DNA of 64,000 nt from Oceanicaulis sp. (lineage in GTDB: Bacteria; Pseudomonadota; Alphaproteobacteria; Caulobacterales; Maricaulaceae), in NCBI GenBank assembly GCA_040112665.1, contig CP157796.1, forward strand, positions 808,813 through 872,812. The letters are read 5' to 3'. The notes below the pieces were generated by a model. That model had not been told where the DNA came from, did not search any database, and saw nothing but the letters and a program-made list of their open reading frames with translations. The position numbers and the translations under genes are program-made. Below, piece after piece: positions 45,569 to 55,471 of this stretch (its first letter is position 1; every line of letters begins with the position of its first letter).

Positions 45569-46260
45569 ACGCCGGCCGCGGTCACCCCTGCGAGCACGAC
45601 AAGCGCCGCCGCTGCGACCCAGCGGGCGGCGCTCGCGCGTGTGAGGGCCGCCAGAGCGCCCGCGCCCGCCCCGGCTGCGATCATCGCCGGCGCGGTGCCC
45701 AGCCCGAACCCGGCCATGACCAGCGCGCCCTGCGCGGCCGAGCCCGAAAGCCCCGCGTAAAAGGTCGTCACATAGACCATCGCGCACGGCACCAGCCCCC
45801 AGGCGAGCCCCAGCCCGACCGCGCCCAGCCGGTGAAGCCTGTGCAGCCGCCGCGTCATCGGGCCGGCGAGCCGGGCGGCGGCCTGTCCCAGCCGCCCGCC
45901 GAAAAGCGGGATTTCCAGCACCGTGAGCGCGGCGATCAGCAGCACCACCGCTGAGAGATAGCGCGCCAGAAGCCGCGCGGCCTCGGGCGGGGCGGCGCTC
46001 TGAAAGCCCTGACCCAGCCAGCCCGCGATCGCGCCCAGCGCGACATAGACCGCGATCCGCCCTGCGCTCGCCAGCGACACCGTGCGCGCCCGGGCGAGCA
46101 CGGGCCGGTCGCTTCCCGCCGCGCCGATCGCCGCGGCGATTCCTGAGCACATCGTCAGACAGTGAAGACTGGCGGCGAATCCCGCGATCAGCCCGGCGAG
46201 AAAGTCGAGCTCGGCGCGGCCGCCCAGAAGCGGCCCGATGTCCAGACCTGGGTGTGTCAA
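45565..46260 (-). CDS. Sulfite exporter TauE/SafE-like membrane protein (cco-associated)
   Basis: Predicted 231-residue membrane protein with about six to seven helices. [19 protein letters not shown] near the N-terminus and [19 protein letters not shown] are typical of the UreH/DsbD-like TauE/SafE group encoded with cbb3 oxidase genes. The cysteine pairs in membrane helices suggest copper or redox handling. It is divergent from ccoN, separated by 203 bp. The role in oxidase assembly is inferred from context. Confidence 0.85.
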   Translation of the reverse strand: MTHPGLDIGPLLGGRAELDFLAGLIAGFAASLHCLTMCSGIAAAIGAAGSDRPVLARARTVSLASAGRIAVYVALGAIAGWLGQGFQSAAPPEAARLLARYLSAVVLLIAALTVLEIPLFGGRLGQAAARLAGPMTRRLHRLHRLGAVGLGLAWGLVPCAMVYVTTFYAGLSGSAAQGALVMAGFGLGTAPAMIAAGAGAGALAALTRASAARWVAAAALVVLAGVTAAGV

Positions 46261-46463
46261 CGTGTCGCCTCGCCTGCATCGAAAGCGCTTCTACCCGCGT
46301 TCAATCCGCCGAGCGCCCTTGGCTGGCTGGATATCACGGCCCGCCGAGACGCGCGCGCAGGCCGGGTGCGTTCGGGCGTGAGGCATATTGCCCTACTTCC
46401 CATACGTCTTTGTACCCGCAAGGAAGGGGCGGACTTTACGGGACTTTCCTCATGGAGGGGCGA

Positions 46464-48122
46464 ATGACCGCGCTCGCGGCAGACAAACGGACCGGCTTCG
46501 ACGCCAACGCCATGATCGTGACGGCCATCTGCGCGCTGGGCGCGGTGTGGGCGCTGATCGCGGCGGCCAACGGCGCTGACGCCGCCATGCGCACCCACGC
46601 CTGGGTGATCGGGATCGGCTTCGTGCTGGGCCTGTTCGCGATGGTGGGGGTGTACTCCAGCAACGGCGTGCTGAACGACAAGACCGAGTACGCCGAGAAC
46701 GTCGTCAAATACGGCGTCGTCGCCTCCATGTTCTGGGCGATCGCAGGGCTTCTGGTCGGCGTAATCATCGCCTTCCAGCTCGCCTTCCCCGACATATTGC
46801 AGCATCCCGCGCTCGAGGAGTTCAATTTCGGACGGCTGCGGCCGGTGCACACCAGCGCGGTGATCTTCGCCTTCGGCGGCAACGTGCTGATCGCCACGAG
46901 CTTCTATGTCGTCCAGCGCACCTGCCGGACTCGGCTGGCGGGCGGGATCTGGCCCTGGTTCGTGTTCTGGGGCTACCAGCTCTTCATCGTGGTCGCGGCG
47001 ACCGGCTACCTGCTGGGCATCACCCAGGGCAAGGAATACGCCGAGCCCGAATGGTACGCGGATCTGTGGCTGACGCTGGTCTGGGTCGTCTACCTGCTGG
47101 TCTTCCTGGGCACGCTGGCCAAGCGCAAGGAACCCCACATCTACGTGGCGAACTGGTTCTACCTGGCCTTCATCGTGACCATCGCGATGCTGCACGTGGT
47201 CAACAACCTGGCCATGCCGGTCTCCCCGATCGGCTCGCGCAGCTTCTCCGCCTTCGCCGGCGTTCAGGACGCGCTGACCCAGTGGTGGTACGGCCACAAC
47301 GCCGTGGGCTTCTTCCTGACCGCCGGCTTCCTGGCGATCATGTACTACTTCATCCCCAAGCGGGCCGAGCGGCCGGTCTTCTCCTACCGGCTGTCGATCA
47401 TCCACTTCTGGGCGCTGATCTTCATCTACATCTGGGCCGGCCCGCACCACCTGCACTACACCGCGCTGCCTGAATGGGCGCAGACGCTGGGCATGACCTT
47501 CTCGGTGATCCTGTGGATGCCCAGCTGGGGCGGCATGATCAACGGCCTGATGACGCTTTCGGGCGCGTGGGACAAGCTTCGCACCGATCCGGTGATCCGG
47601 ATGCTCGTCGTCTCTGTGGCCTTCTACGGCATGTCGACCTTCGAAGGCCCGGTGATGTCGATCCGGGCGGTCAATTCGCTCAGCCACTACACCGACTGGA
47701 CGATCGGCCACGTGCACTCCGGCGCTCTGGGCTGGGTGGGCTTCATCAGCTTCGGCGCGATCTACTGCCTGGTGCCGTGGCTCTGGAAGCGCAAGGGGAT
47801 GTTCTCCCGCGCGCTGATCGAGTGGCACTTCTGGATCGCGACCCTGGGCATCCTTCTGTACATCACCTCGATGTGGGTCAGCGGGATCATGCAGGGCCTG
47901 ATGTGGCGGGCGTACAACTCGCTGGGCTTCCTCGAATACTCGTTCGTCGAGACCGTCGAGGCGATGCACCCCTACTACATCATCCGCGCCCTGGGCGGCG
48001 TTCTGTACCTGGTCGGCGCGCTGCTAATGGCCTGGAACGTCTACAAGACCATCAAGGGCGACGTGAAGAAGACCGAGGACGAGGCCCAGCCTCAGTCCGC
48101 CGCCATCCAGCCGGCCGAGTAA
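46464..48122 (+). CDS. ccoN: cbb3-type cytochrome c oxidase subunit I
   Basis: Predicted 552-residue catalytic heme-copper subunit, the high-affinity terminal oxidase active at low oxygen. Heme- and copper-ligand regions are seen as [49 protein letters not shown] and [15 protein letters not shown]. The start is ATG 46464, five bases after GGAGG; an ATG 12 bases upstream is also possible. It leads the plus-strand ccoNOQP-ccoGHIS cluster. No FNR/FixK box could be found in the 203 bp upstream. Confidence 0.98.
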   Translation: MTALAADKRTGFDANAMIVTAICALGAVWALIAAANGADAAMRTHAWVIGIGFVLGLFAMVGVYSSNGVLNDKTEYAENVVKYGVVASMFWAIAGLLVGVIIAFQLAFPDILQHPALEEFNFGRLRPVHTSAVIFAFGGNVLIATSFYVVQRTCRTRLAGGIWPWFVFWGYQLFIVVAATGYLLGITQGKEYAEPEWYADLWLTLVWVVYLLVFLGTLAKRKEPHIYVANWFYLAFIVTIAMLHVVNNLAMPVSPIGSRSFSAFAGVQDALTQWWYGHNAVGFFLTAGFLAIMYYFIPKRAERPVFSYRLSIIHFWALIFIYIWAGPHHLHYTALPEWAQTLGMTFSVILWMPSWGGMINGLMTLSGAWDKLRTDPVIRMLVVSVAFYGMSTFEGPVMSIRAVNSLSHYTDWTIGHVHSGALGWVGFISFGAIYCLVPWLWKRKGMFSRALIEWHFWIATLGILLYITSMWVSGIMQGLMWRAYNSLGFLEYSFVETVEAMHPYYIIRALGGVLYLVGALLMAWNVYKTIKGDVKKTEDEAQPQSAAIQPAE

Positions 48123-48135
48123 GGGGGGACCTGAA

Positions 48136-48897
48136 ATGGCCAAGAAAACCAATCCGATCTGGGGCTGGCACAAGAAGGTTCTCGAGCAGAACTCGATCGT
48201 GCTCACCGCCGGCGTGCTCGTCGTGGTCTCCATCGGCGGCATCGTCGAGATCGCCCCGCTCTTCTATCTCGACGAAACCATCGAAGAGGTGGAGGGCGTG
48301 CGCCCCTACACCCCGCTCGCGGTGATGGGCCGGGACATCTACATTCGCGAGGGCTGCTACACCTGCCACTCGCAGATGATCCGCCCGCTGCGCGACGAGG
48401 TGGAGCGCTACGGCCACTACTCGCTGGCCGCCGAGAGCATGTACGACCACCCCTTCCAGTGGGGCTCCAAGCGGACGGGGCCCGATCTGGCACGGGTCGG
48501 CGGCAAGTATTCCGACGAATGGCACCGCGACCATTTCCGCGATCCGCGCTCGGTCGTGCCTGAATCGATCATGCCGCCCTACGCCTTCCTGGCCGACACC
48601 CCGCTTGAGATCGACGTGGTCGAGGGCCGGCTGAAGGCGCTGATGCGCGTGGGCGTGCCCTATGACGAGCAGGGCCGGCTCGAGAACGCGGTGAACGACG
48701 TCTACACCCAGCTCGACCCGTTCTCTTCGGACTACGACGCTTTCCTCGAGCGCTATCCGGGCGCGCCGATCCGCGATTTCGACGGCAACGACCGGATCGT
48801 CTCCGAGCTCGACGCGCTGATCGCCTACATCCAGGTGCTCGGCACCATGGTCGACTTCGAGACCTACGAAGCCGACGCCGACGAGAATCTGAGGTAG
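48136..48897 (+). CDS. ccoO: cbb3-type oxidase monoheme subunit II
   Basis: Predicted 253-residue membrane-anchored c-type cytochrome that passes electrons to CcoN. The N-terminal anchor is [23 protein letters not shown]. The heme-c motif is [17 protein letters not shown], and a distal methionine is likely within [10 protein letters not shown]. It starts 13 bp after ccoN. Confidence 0.97.
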   Translation: MAKKTNPIWGWHKKVLEQNSIVLTAGVLVVVSIGGIVEIAPLFYLDETIEEVEGVRPYTPLAVMGRDIYIREGCYTCHSQMIRPLRDEVERYGHYSLAAESMYDHPFQWGSKRTGPDLARVGGKYSDEWHRDHFRDPRSVVPESIMPPYAFLADTPLEIDVVEGRLKALMRVGVPYDEQGRLENAVNDVYTQLDPFSSDYDAFLERYPGAPIRDFDGNDRIVSELDALIAYIQVLGTMVDFETYEADADENLR

Positions 48898-48903
48898 CCC
48901 GGG

Positions 48904-49104
48904 ATGTACGAACCGCTCTCCAGCTTCGCGCAGACCTGGGGCCTTCTGCTGTTCGTCGCCTTCTTCATCGGCGCGGCGGTCTACGCCTTTTGGCCGAAGA
49001 ACAAGGACAAGTTCGAAGAGGCCGCCCGCGTCCCGCTCGAAGACGACGACCGGCCCGCCGCCGCTGAAGAAAGCGCCGGAGACAAGGATCGCAGCCATGA
49101 CTAA
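48904..49104 (+). CDS. ccoQ: cbb3-type oxidase subunit CcoQ
   Basis: Predicted 66-residue subunit with one transmembrane helix (FAQTWGLLLFVAFFIGAAVYAFWP) and an acidic tail. Its FWPKNKDKFEEAA junction is the CcoQ/FixQ signature. It stabilises the oxidase complex. The end overlaps the ccoP start by 8 bp. Confidence 0.93.
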   Translation: MYEPLSSFAQTWGLLLFVAFFIGAAVYAFWPKNKDKFEEAARVPLEDDDRPAAAEESAGDKDRSHD

Positions 49105-50095
49105 AGAGACCGACAAAAGTCCTGCCGGCGAAAAGCCCGAAGTGGACGCCTATTCCGGCGTGGACACGACCGGACACGAATGGGACGGCATCAAGGAGCT
49201 GGATAATCCGCTCCCGCGCTGGTGGCTGTGGATCTTCTACGCCACCATCGCCTGGGCGGTGGTCTACATGATCTTCATGCCGGCCCTGCCCGCCCCGCCG
49301 GGCTTCGACGGACACACCCGCGGGCTGCGCAATCACTCCGAGCGCGCCAACGTCACCGAGGCGCTGGCCGAACTTCAGGCCTCGCGCGGGCCGATGTTCG
49401 CCCGGCTTCAGCAGGCGGCGGCAGACGGGGGTATTGAAGCGATCGAGCGCGATCCCGAACTGTTGAACTTCGCACTGGCCGCCGGCGAAAGCGCGTTCGG
49501 CGACAATTGCGCGACCTGCCACGGCGCCGGCGCTCAGGGCTTCATCGGCTATCCGAACCTGAACGACGACGTGTGGATCTGGGACGGCACGTTCGAGGGC
49601 ATCCAGTACACCCTGCACAAGGGCATCCGCTGGGAGCAGAACCCCGACACCCGCTTCTCCCAGATGCCGGCCTACGGGCAGGACGGACTTCTCAGCCGTG
49701 AGGAGATCGCTGCGGTCGCCGACCACGTCATGACCCTGGCGGGCATGATCGAGCCCACCGAGGCGGGCCGGACCGTCGGTACCGAGATCTTCAACCAGCA
49801 GTGCTCGACCTGCCACGGCGCGGACGGGACCGGAGACCGGACCATCGGCGCGCCGAACCTGGTGGACCGGGACTGGCTCTACGGATCGGAGCCCGAGAAC
49901 ATCCGGGCGAGCATCTATCGCGGGCCCTACGGCGTGATGCCGGCCTGGGAGGAGCGCCTGGACGAGGAAGTCATCACTGCGCTCGCCGCCTATGTCTTCT
50001 TGCTGGGCGGAGGCGAACGCGAAGCCTTCACCGAAGCCGCGCTCGATCCTGCGATCAGCGGCGGCGCAGACACGGACGGAGCCGCCGGGCGCTAG
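49097..50095 (+). CDS. ccoP: cbb3-type oxidase diheme subunit III
   Basis: Predicted 332-residue membrane-anchored diheme cytochrome c. After YSGVDTTGHEWDGIKELDNPLPRWW and one membrane segment, two heme-c motifs are found: NCATCHGAGAQG and QQCSTCHGADGTG. It donates electrons to CcoO/CcoN. The gap to ccoG is 46 bp, where a structural and assembly half of the cluster meet. Confidence 0.97.
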   Translation: MTKETDKSPAGEKPEVDAYSGVDTTGHEWDGIKELDNPLPRWWLWIFYATIAWAVVYMIFMPALPAPPGFDGHTRGLRNHSERANVTEALAELQASRGPMFARLQQAAADGGIEAIERDPELLNFALAAGESAFGDNCATCHGAGAQGFIGYPNLNDDVWIWDGTFEGIQYTLHKGIRWEQNPDTRFSQMPAYGQDGLLSREEIAAVADHVMTLAGMIEPTEAGRTVGTEIFNQQCSTCHGADGTGDRTIGAPNLVDRDWLYGSEPENIRASIYRGPYGVMPAWEERLDEEVITALAAYVFLLGGGEREAFTEAALDPAISGGADTDGAAGR

Positions 50096-50141
50096 ACCCG
50101 GCGGCGCCCGCCCTGGCCGGGACGCCCGGCCGGAGAGGTCG

Positions 50142-51641
50142 ATGGAACTGATCAAAAACAGGCCCGCGCCGAAGGCCAAGGCCGCCGACGGCGTCGCGGT
50201 GCACGACGCCGAGCCTGTGAACTCGCCCGAACGGCGCGAGCTCTACCACAAGCGCGAGCCGATCTATCCCAAGCTGGTGCACGGCAAGTTCCGCAGCGCC
50301 AAGTGGATCTTCATGATCCTGGCGCTGGGCGTTTACTACCTGCTGCCCTTCGTGCGCTGGGACCGCGGCCCGGGCGCGCCCGATCAGGCCGTGCTCGTCG
50401 ATTTCGCGAACGCGCGCTTCTACTTCTTCTTCATCGAGCTGTGGCCGCAGGAGGTGTTCTACATCACCGGCCTTCTGATCCTGGCCGCGCTGCTGCTGTT
50501 TCTGGTGACCGCCCTGTTCGGCCGGGTGTGGTGCGGTTACGCCTGCCCCCAGACGGTCTGGACCGATCTGTTCATCGCCGTCGAACGCCTGTTCGAGGGC
50601 GACCGCAACAAGCGCATGCGGCTGGATAAACAGCCCTGGAGCTTCGACAAGGCCTGGCGGAAGATTTCCAAGCACGCGGTCTGGCTGGTCATCGCGGCGG
50701 CCACCGGCGGGGCGTGGATCCTGTATTTCCACGACGCCTTCGCGGTGCTGGAGAATTTCTTCACCGGCCAGGCGGCGCTGACGAGCTATCTCTTCTTCGC
50801 CATCCTGACCTTCACCACCTACACGCTCGCCGGCACGATGCGCGAGCAGGTGTGCACCTACATGTGTCCCTGGCCGCGCATCCAGGCGGGGCTGACCGAC
50901 CAGCAATCGCTGAACGTCATGTACCGGGTCGACCGCGGCGAGCCGCGCGGCGCGCACAAGAAGGGCGAGAGCTGGGAGGGCCGGGGCGACTGCATCGACT
51001 GCAAGGCCTGCGTGGCGGCCTGTCCGATGGGCATCGACATCCGCGAAGGCGCCCAGCTCGAATGCATCGGCTGCGCGCTGTGCATCGACGCCTGCGACGA
51101 GATCATGGTCAAGGTGAACCGGCCCAAGGGCCTGATCGCCTATGACACCGACCTCAATATCGAGCGCCGGATGAAGGGCGAGAAGACGCAGTTCAACCTG
51201 CTCCGCCCGCGCGTGATCCTGTATGCGGCGCTGATCGCGGCGGTGTCGGGCCTGATGCTGTTCGGGCTGATCAACCGCTCCGAGCTCGAGCTCAACTCCT
51301 ATCGCGACCGCAATCCGAACTTCGTGACCCTGAGCGACGGCACGGTGCGCAACGGCTATACGCTGACGGTCCTGAACAAGGCCGGCGAGCCGCGCACGCT
51401 GGACGTCTCGCTTCAGACCGATCCGATGATGCGCATGCGGGTGATCGGCGCCACCGAAGCCGCGCCGACCCGGCTTGCGGTGCCTGCGGATACGACACAG
51501 GATTTCCGCATCTTCCTGTCGCTGCCGCCCGAAGCGGTGGATCGCGCCTCGGAAGACGTCACGTTCGTGGTCACCGATCCGGCGACCGGAGAGACCGCCC
51601 GCACCGAGGCGGTGTTCATTACAGGAGAGGGCGGCAGATGA
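50142..51641 (+). CDS. ccoG: cbb3 oxidase accessory protein CcoG (RdxA/FixG)
   Basis: Predicted 499-residue membrane ferredoxin-like protein that reduces copper during cbb3 assembly. Cysteine motifs in VWCGYACPQTVW and QVCTYMCPWPRIQ are followed by two 4Fe-4S motifs in CIDCKACVAACPMGID and LECIGCALCIDACDE. Membrane helices bracket the N-terminal half. The C-terminal periplasmic Ig-like part is seen from about residue 400. The ATG 50142 has GAGAGG six to ten bases upstream; longer in-frame starts would run back into ccoP. Confidence 0.97.
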   Translation: MELIKNRPAPKAKAADGVAVHDAEPVNSPERRELYHKREPIYPKLVHGKFRSAKWIFMILALGVYYLLPFVRWDRGPGAPDQAVLVDFANARFYFFFIELWPQEVFYITGLLILAALLLFLVTALFGRVWCGYACPQTVWTDLFIAVERLFEGDRNKRMRLDKQPWSFDKAWRKISKHAVWLVIAAATGGAWILYFHDAFAVLENFFTGQAALTSYLFFAILTFTTYTLAGTMREQVCTYMCPWPRIQAGLTDQQSLNVMYRVDRGEPRGAHKKGESWEGRGDCIDCKACVAACPMGIDIREGAQLECIGCALCIDACDEIMVKVNRPKGLIAYDTDLNIERRMKGEKTQFNLLRPRVILYAALIAAVSGLMLFGLINRSELELNSYRDRNPNFVTLSDGTVRNGYTLTVLNKAGEPRTLDVSLQTDPMMRMRVIGATEAAPTRLAVPADTTQDFRIFLSLPPEAVDRASEDVTFVVTDPATGETARTEAVFITGEGGR

Positions 51642-52138
51642 GCACCGGCGACTGGAACGACGTTCACGAGGGCCCGGCGAAGTTCAGGATCAAGGGCTGG
51701 CACGTGCTGGCGATGATGGTGGCGTTTTTCGGCGTCATCTTCACGGTGAACACGCTTTTCATCACCCTGGCGCTGGGCAGCTTTCCCGGCGAGCAGACCC
51801 GGCGCTCCTACATGCAGGGCCTGCAATACAACGATGTCATCGCCGAGCGCGAAGCCCAGGCGGCGCTGGGCTGGACGGCGGCGGCCAATCTCACCGCCGA
51901 GACCGTGATCGTCAGCGTGCGCGACGCGAACGCGAACCCGGTGACCAATCTGCAGCTCGAAGGCGCGCTGCGCCGGCCCGCCGACATGGATCTCGACCAC
52001 GCCCTCGCCTTCGAGGAGATCCGGCCCGGCGTCTATTCCGCGCCGGTGAGCGGGCTTCTGGAAGGCCGTTATATTCTTGAAGCGCAGTCGGCGGGCGAAT
52101 TGCCCTTCGTTCTGGAGAGCGAGCTGTGGCGGCGCTAG
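51638..52138 (+). CDS. ccoH: cbb3 oxidase assembly protein CcoH (FixH)
   Basis: Predicted 166-residue single-pass protein. The N-terminal helix is VLAMMVAFFGVIFTVNTLFITLALGSFPG, with the FixH-type YMQGLQYNDVIAEREAQAALGW after it, then a periplasmic beta-rich domain. It overlaps ccoG by ATGA and ccoI by 13 bp, typical for this gene set. It is needed for assembly of the oxidase in other species. Confidence 0.93.
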   Translation: MSTGDWNDVHEGPAKFRIKGWHVLAMMVAFFGVIFTVNTLFITLALGSFPGEQTRRSYMQGLQYNDVIAEREAQAALGWTAAANLTAETVIVSVRDANANPVTNLQLEGALRRPADMDLDHALAFEEIRPGVYSAPVSGLLEGRYILEAQSAGELPFVLESELWRR

Positions 52139-54333
52139 ACGCCGGTTTCGCGCCTTCAGCCCCCTCCCCGCTCGACGAGCGCCGCGAGGAGGCCGCCGCC
52201 CATGTGCGCGCCGGCCCCGAAGAGGGGCGCAAGCGCCTCGATCTCGCGGTCACCGGAGCGACCTGTGCGGCCTGCATCCAGAAGATCGAAGGCGCGCTCA
52301 CGAAGATGGACGGCGTCAGGCGCGCGCGGCTGAACCTCTCCACCGGCCGGCTGGGCGTGGAGTTCGCCGGCGCCGACGAGCGGGCGGGCGATTTCCTCAT
52401 GGCGGTCGAGGCGCTGGGCTACGGCGCGCGGCCCTACTCCGCCGAAGCCGCCGACGACGCCCGCACCCGCGAGGAAAAGCGCCTTCTGCGCGCGCTGGCC
52501 GTCTCCGGCTTCGCGATGATGAACGTGATGCTGCTCTCGATCAGCGTCTGGGCGGGCGAAGGCGAGATGGACCTCGCCACCAAGACGCTGATGCACTGGA
52601 TCTCGGGGCTTATCGCGCTTCCGGCGGTGGCCTATGCCGGGATGCCCTTCTTTGAAAGCGGCTGGCGGAGCCTCAAGGCGCGGCGGGTCAATATGGACGT
52701 GCCGATCTCGCTGGCGGTGCTGCTGGCGTGCGTTCTGTCGATCTACGAGACCGCGATGGGTCATGGCGAGGCGTATTTCGACGCCGCGGTCATGCTGCTC
52801 TTCTTTCTGCTGATCGGCCGCTATCTCGACCAGCGCCTGCGCGCCAAGGCCGGCCGGGCCGCGCGCGATCTCGCCTCGCTGCAGGCCTCCATCGCCCACA
52901 GGATCGGCGAGGACGGCGCGGTGAAGGCCGTGCCCGCCCGCGACGTCGCGCCCGGCGAGCTTCTGCTGATCAAGACCGGCGAGCGCTTCCCCGTGGACGG
53001 CGTGATCGAGACCGGCGACAGCCGGGCCGACGCGGCGCTGGTCACCGGAGAGACCGAACCGGTCGCCCTGACGCCCGGCGCGGAGGCGTTTTCGGGGATG
53101 ATCAATCTCGGCGCGCCGGTGAAACTGCGCGCCAGCGCGGCGAGCGCAGACTCCCTGCTGGCAGAGATCGCCCGGCTGGTCGAAGCCGGCGAGCAGTCGA
53201 AATCGCGCTACGTGCAGTACGCCGACCACGCTGCGCGCGCCTATGTGCCGGCGGTGTTCGTCATGGCGGCTGCGACCTTGCTGGGCTGGCTCGCGATCGG
53301 CGGCTCGCCGCACGACGCGATCATGAACGCGATCGCGGTGCTGATCATCACCTGCCCCTGCGCGATGGCGCTGGTCGCCCCGGCGGTACAGGTGGTCGCC
53401 TGCGGACGGCTGTTTCAGGCCGGCGTGCTGGTCAAATCCGGCGATGCGCTGGAGCGGCTGGCCGATGCGAAAACCGTCGTCTTCGACAAGACCGGCACGC
53501 TGACCCGCGGCGCGCCGGAACTTCTGAACGGCGAAACCCTGGGCGCCGAGACCATAGAGACCGCCGCCCGACTCGCCCGCGCCTCGCGCCATCCGCTCAG
53601 CCGCGCCGCCGTCCGGGCCGCAGGGCCGGGAAAGCTGGCCGAGGCGGTGACCGAGACCGCCGGAGGCGGGCTGGAGGGCCTGGTCGACGGCCGCCTCGTG
53701 CGCTTCGGCTCGGCGCGCTTCTGCGAGGTGGACAGCACTGGCGACGCCGCGCTGGAAGCCTGGCTGTCGGTCGAGGGGCGCGCGCCCGTGCGCTTCGTCT
53801 TCTCCGACGCGCTGCGCCCCGGCGCGGCCGAAGCGTTGCGCGCGCTCGAGGCCCAGGGCCTGTCCAGCGAGCTTCTGAGCGGGGATCGCGCCGAACCGGT
53901 GGCCTCGGCCGCCGAAGCGCTGGAGATCGGCCGCTGGAAAGCCGGCCTCAAACCCCAGGACAAGATCGCCCGGATCGAGGCGCTGAAGGCTGAAGGCCTC
54001 GCCCCGGTCATGGTGGGCGACGGGCTGAACGACGCGCCGGCGCTTGCGAGCGCCTACGTTTCGATCTCGATGGGCTCGGCCGCCGAGATCAGCCGTGACG
54101 CGGCCGATCTCGTGGTTCAGGGCGACCGTCTGACCGCCATTCCGCGCGCGGTGGAGATCGCGCGGACGGCCAAGCGCCGGATGATGGAGAATTTCGCGCT
54201 GGCGAACATCTATAACGCCATCGCCGTGCCGCTGGCGGTGTTCGGCCTGGTCAATCCGCTGGTCGCCGCGCTCGCCATGTCGAGCTCGTCGATCGTCGTC
54301 ATGCTCAACGCGCTGAGGCTCGCCCGCTCGTGA
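52126..54333 (+). CDS. ccoI: Copper-translocating P1B-type ATPase CcoI (FixI)
   Basis: Predicted 735-residue copper ATPase supplying Cu to the cbb3 oxidase. The N-terminal HMA domain has GATCAACIQKIEGALTK. The ion path holds the ITCPCAMALVAPAV (CPC) helix, the phosphorylation site is VFDKTGTLTRG, and the hinge is MVGDGLNDAPALAS. Eight membrane helices are expected. It overlaps ccoH by 13 bp and ccoS by 4 bp. Confidence 0.97.
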   Translation: MAALDAGFAPSAPSPLDERREEAAAHVRAGPEEGRKRLDLAVTGATCAACIQKIEGALTKMDGVRRARLNLSTGRLGVEFAGADERAGDFLMAVEALGYGARPYSAEAADDARTREEKRLLRALAVSGFAMMNVMLLSISVWAGEGEMDLATKTLMHWISGLIALPAVAYAGMPFFESGWRSLKARRVNMDVPISLAVLLACVLSIYETAMGHGEAYFDAAVMLLFFLLIGRYLDQRLRAKAGRAARDLASLQASIAHRIGEDGAVKAVPARDVAPGELLLIKTGERFPVDGVIETGDSRADAALVTGETEPVALTPGAEAFSGMINLGAPVKLRASAASADSLLAEIARLVEAGEQSKSRYVQYADHAARAYVPAVFVMAAATLLGWLAIGGSPHDAIMNAIAVLIITCPCAMALVAPAVQVVACGRLFQAGVLVKSGDALERLADAKTVVFDKTGTLTRGAPELLNGETLGAETIETAARLARASRHPLSRAAVRAAGPGKLAEAVTETAGGGLEGLVDGRLVRFGSARFCEVDSTGDAALEAWLSVEGRAPVRFVFSDALRPGAAEALRALEAQGLSSELLSGDRAEPVASAAEALEIGRWKAGLKPQDKIARIEALKAEGLAPVMVGDGLNDAPALASAYVSISMGSAAEISRDAADLVVQGDRLTAIPRAVEIARTAKRRMMENFALANIYNAIAVPLAVFGLVNPLVAALAMSSSSIVVMLNALRLARS

Positions 54334-54521
54334 CCGCGATACTCTGGCTCATCCCCGCCGCCCTGGCGCTCGGCGCGCTCGGGCTCGTCGCCTTCTTCTG
54401 GTCGATGCGCTCGGGCCAGTACGAGGACATCGAAGGCGCGGCCGAACGCATCCTCATCGACGAGGACAAACCCATCGTCGATGAGGACGAGCCGGAAAGC
54501 GAAGACCCGCGCGAGCGCTAG
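54330..54521 (+). CDS. ccoS: cbb3 oxidase maturation protein CcoS
   Basis: Predicted 63-residue single-helix protein (ILWLIPAALALGALGLVAFFWSM) with the CcoS-type SGQYEDIEGAAERILID. It is required for cofactor insertion into cbb3 oxidase in other bacteria. It overlaps ccoI by ATGA, and its stop lies on a CTAG shared with the convergent DUF2189 gene. Confidence 0.94.
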   Translation: MTAILWLIPAALALGALGLVAFFWSMRSGQYEDIEGAAERILIDEDKPIVDEDEPESEDPRER

Positions 54522-55309
54522 GCTTCGCTGGTCTTCTCGGCGAGTTCGCGCGCGCTCGGCATCGGCTTGGGCGCGAAGTCCTTATAGGCCCGCCAGCTCG
54601 CATGCGCGATCAGCGGGAAGGTCACCGCCAGCCCGATCAGGAAGAACGCAGCGCCCAGCGCGACGAAGAAGGCGATCAGAAGCGCCCACGTGCCCATCAC
54701 GAAGGGCTGGGCGAACACCGCCTTGACGCTGGCCACCATGGCGGTGACCGCGTCCACGTCCTGATCGACGATCATCGGAAAGCTCAGCGCGGAGACCATG
54801 AAGGCCGCAAACCCCAGCGCCGCGCCGATCGCCGTGCCGACCGCCAGAAGCGTCACGCCCGACGGATCGGAGAACAGGAAGCTCGCCGTGCTGGCGATCC
54901 GGTAGTCCGCGTCGCCGGCGGCGAACATCACGAACAGGAACTGCGCCAGACGCGCCCAGGCCAGGAAGAAGACGAAGAGCAGGACGGTCAGAAGACCCAT
55001 CTGGGTCAGCCGGCTCGGCGAGATCCGCCAGAAGTCGAGCATGCCCGGCGTCTCGCCGTCATGAAGCTTCTGGCTGACGCAATAGATGCCCACCGCGAAG
55101 ACCGGGCCGACGAGCGCGAAGCCGCCCACGAAGACCGGCACGAAACCCGCCATGCCCAGCATGGAGAGCCCCAGCGTGATCGCGATGCCCAGAAGCGTGA
55201 AGGTCGCGCCGTATCCGATCGAGGTGACGGGGGCTGCGCGCATGTCCGCGATACCGCCCTTGATCCAGCTCCAGGGCGCGTCGCGCCGTACTTTTTCAAG
55301 CGTCACCAT
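54518..55309 (-). CDS. DUF2189 family membrane protein
   Basis: Predicted 263-residue multi-pass membrane protein. WSWIKGGIADMRAAPVTSIGYG at the N-terminus and FPMIVDQDVDAVTAMVASVKAVFAQP are the DUF2189 hallmarks. About five helices are present. Function unknown. ATG 55309 with GGGAGAG about six bases upstream is preferred to longer in-frame starts. Its stop shares CTAG with ccoS. It is divergent from an SDR gene with an operator-like palindrome between them. Confidence 0.85.
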   Translation of the reverse strand: MVTLEKVRRDAPWSWIKGGIADMRAAPVTSIGYGATFTLLGIAITLGLSMLGMAGFVPVFVGGFALVGPVFAVGIYCVSQKLHDGETPGMLDFWRISPSRLTQMGLLTVLLFVFFLAWARLAQFLFVMFAAGDADYRIASTASFLFSDPSGVTLLAVGTAIGAALGFAAFMVSALSFPMIVDQDVDAVTAMVASVKAVFAQPFVMGTWALLIAFFVALGAAFFLIGLAVTFPLIAHASWRAYKDFAPKPMPSARELAEKTSEA

Positions 55310-55395
55310 GATGGTCTCTCCCCGACCGATCCGCATCGGCTCGTCCGCCGAATTACACCTACGAAGCTTGCGGTATTCGCCCCGCTTCCGCAACA

Positions 55396-55410
55396 GTGAA
55401 CAACGTTCAC
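55396..55410. promoter_or_regulatory. Candidate operator between DUF2189 and SDR genes
   Basis: GTGAAC-AAC-GTTCAC is a perfect 6-3-6 inverted repeat in the 162 bp between divergent genes. It could bind a dimeric repressor for either gene. No cognate regulator is adjacent. Confidence 0.35.
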
Positions 55411-55471
55411 GAATTCGCCGGAACGCGCTAGGCTCGGGTTCGGCGGACATAGCGGCAGGCGAGCGAGAACG

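Noticed and set aside
46261..46463. FNR/FixK-like half sites upstream of ccoN
   Set aside because: TTGGC and ATATCA fragments near 46320 do not form a TTGAT-N4-ATCAA palindrome with acceptable spacing.
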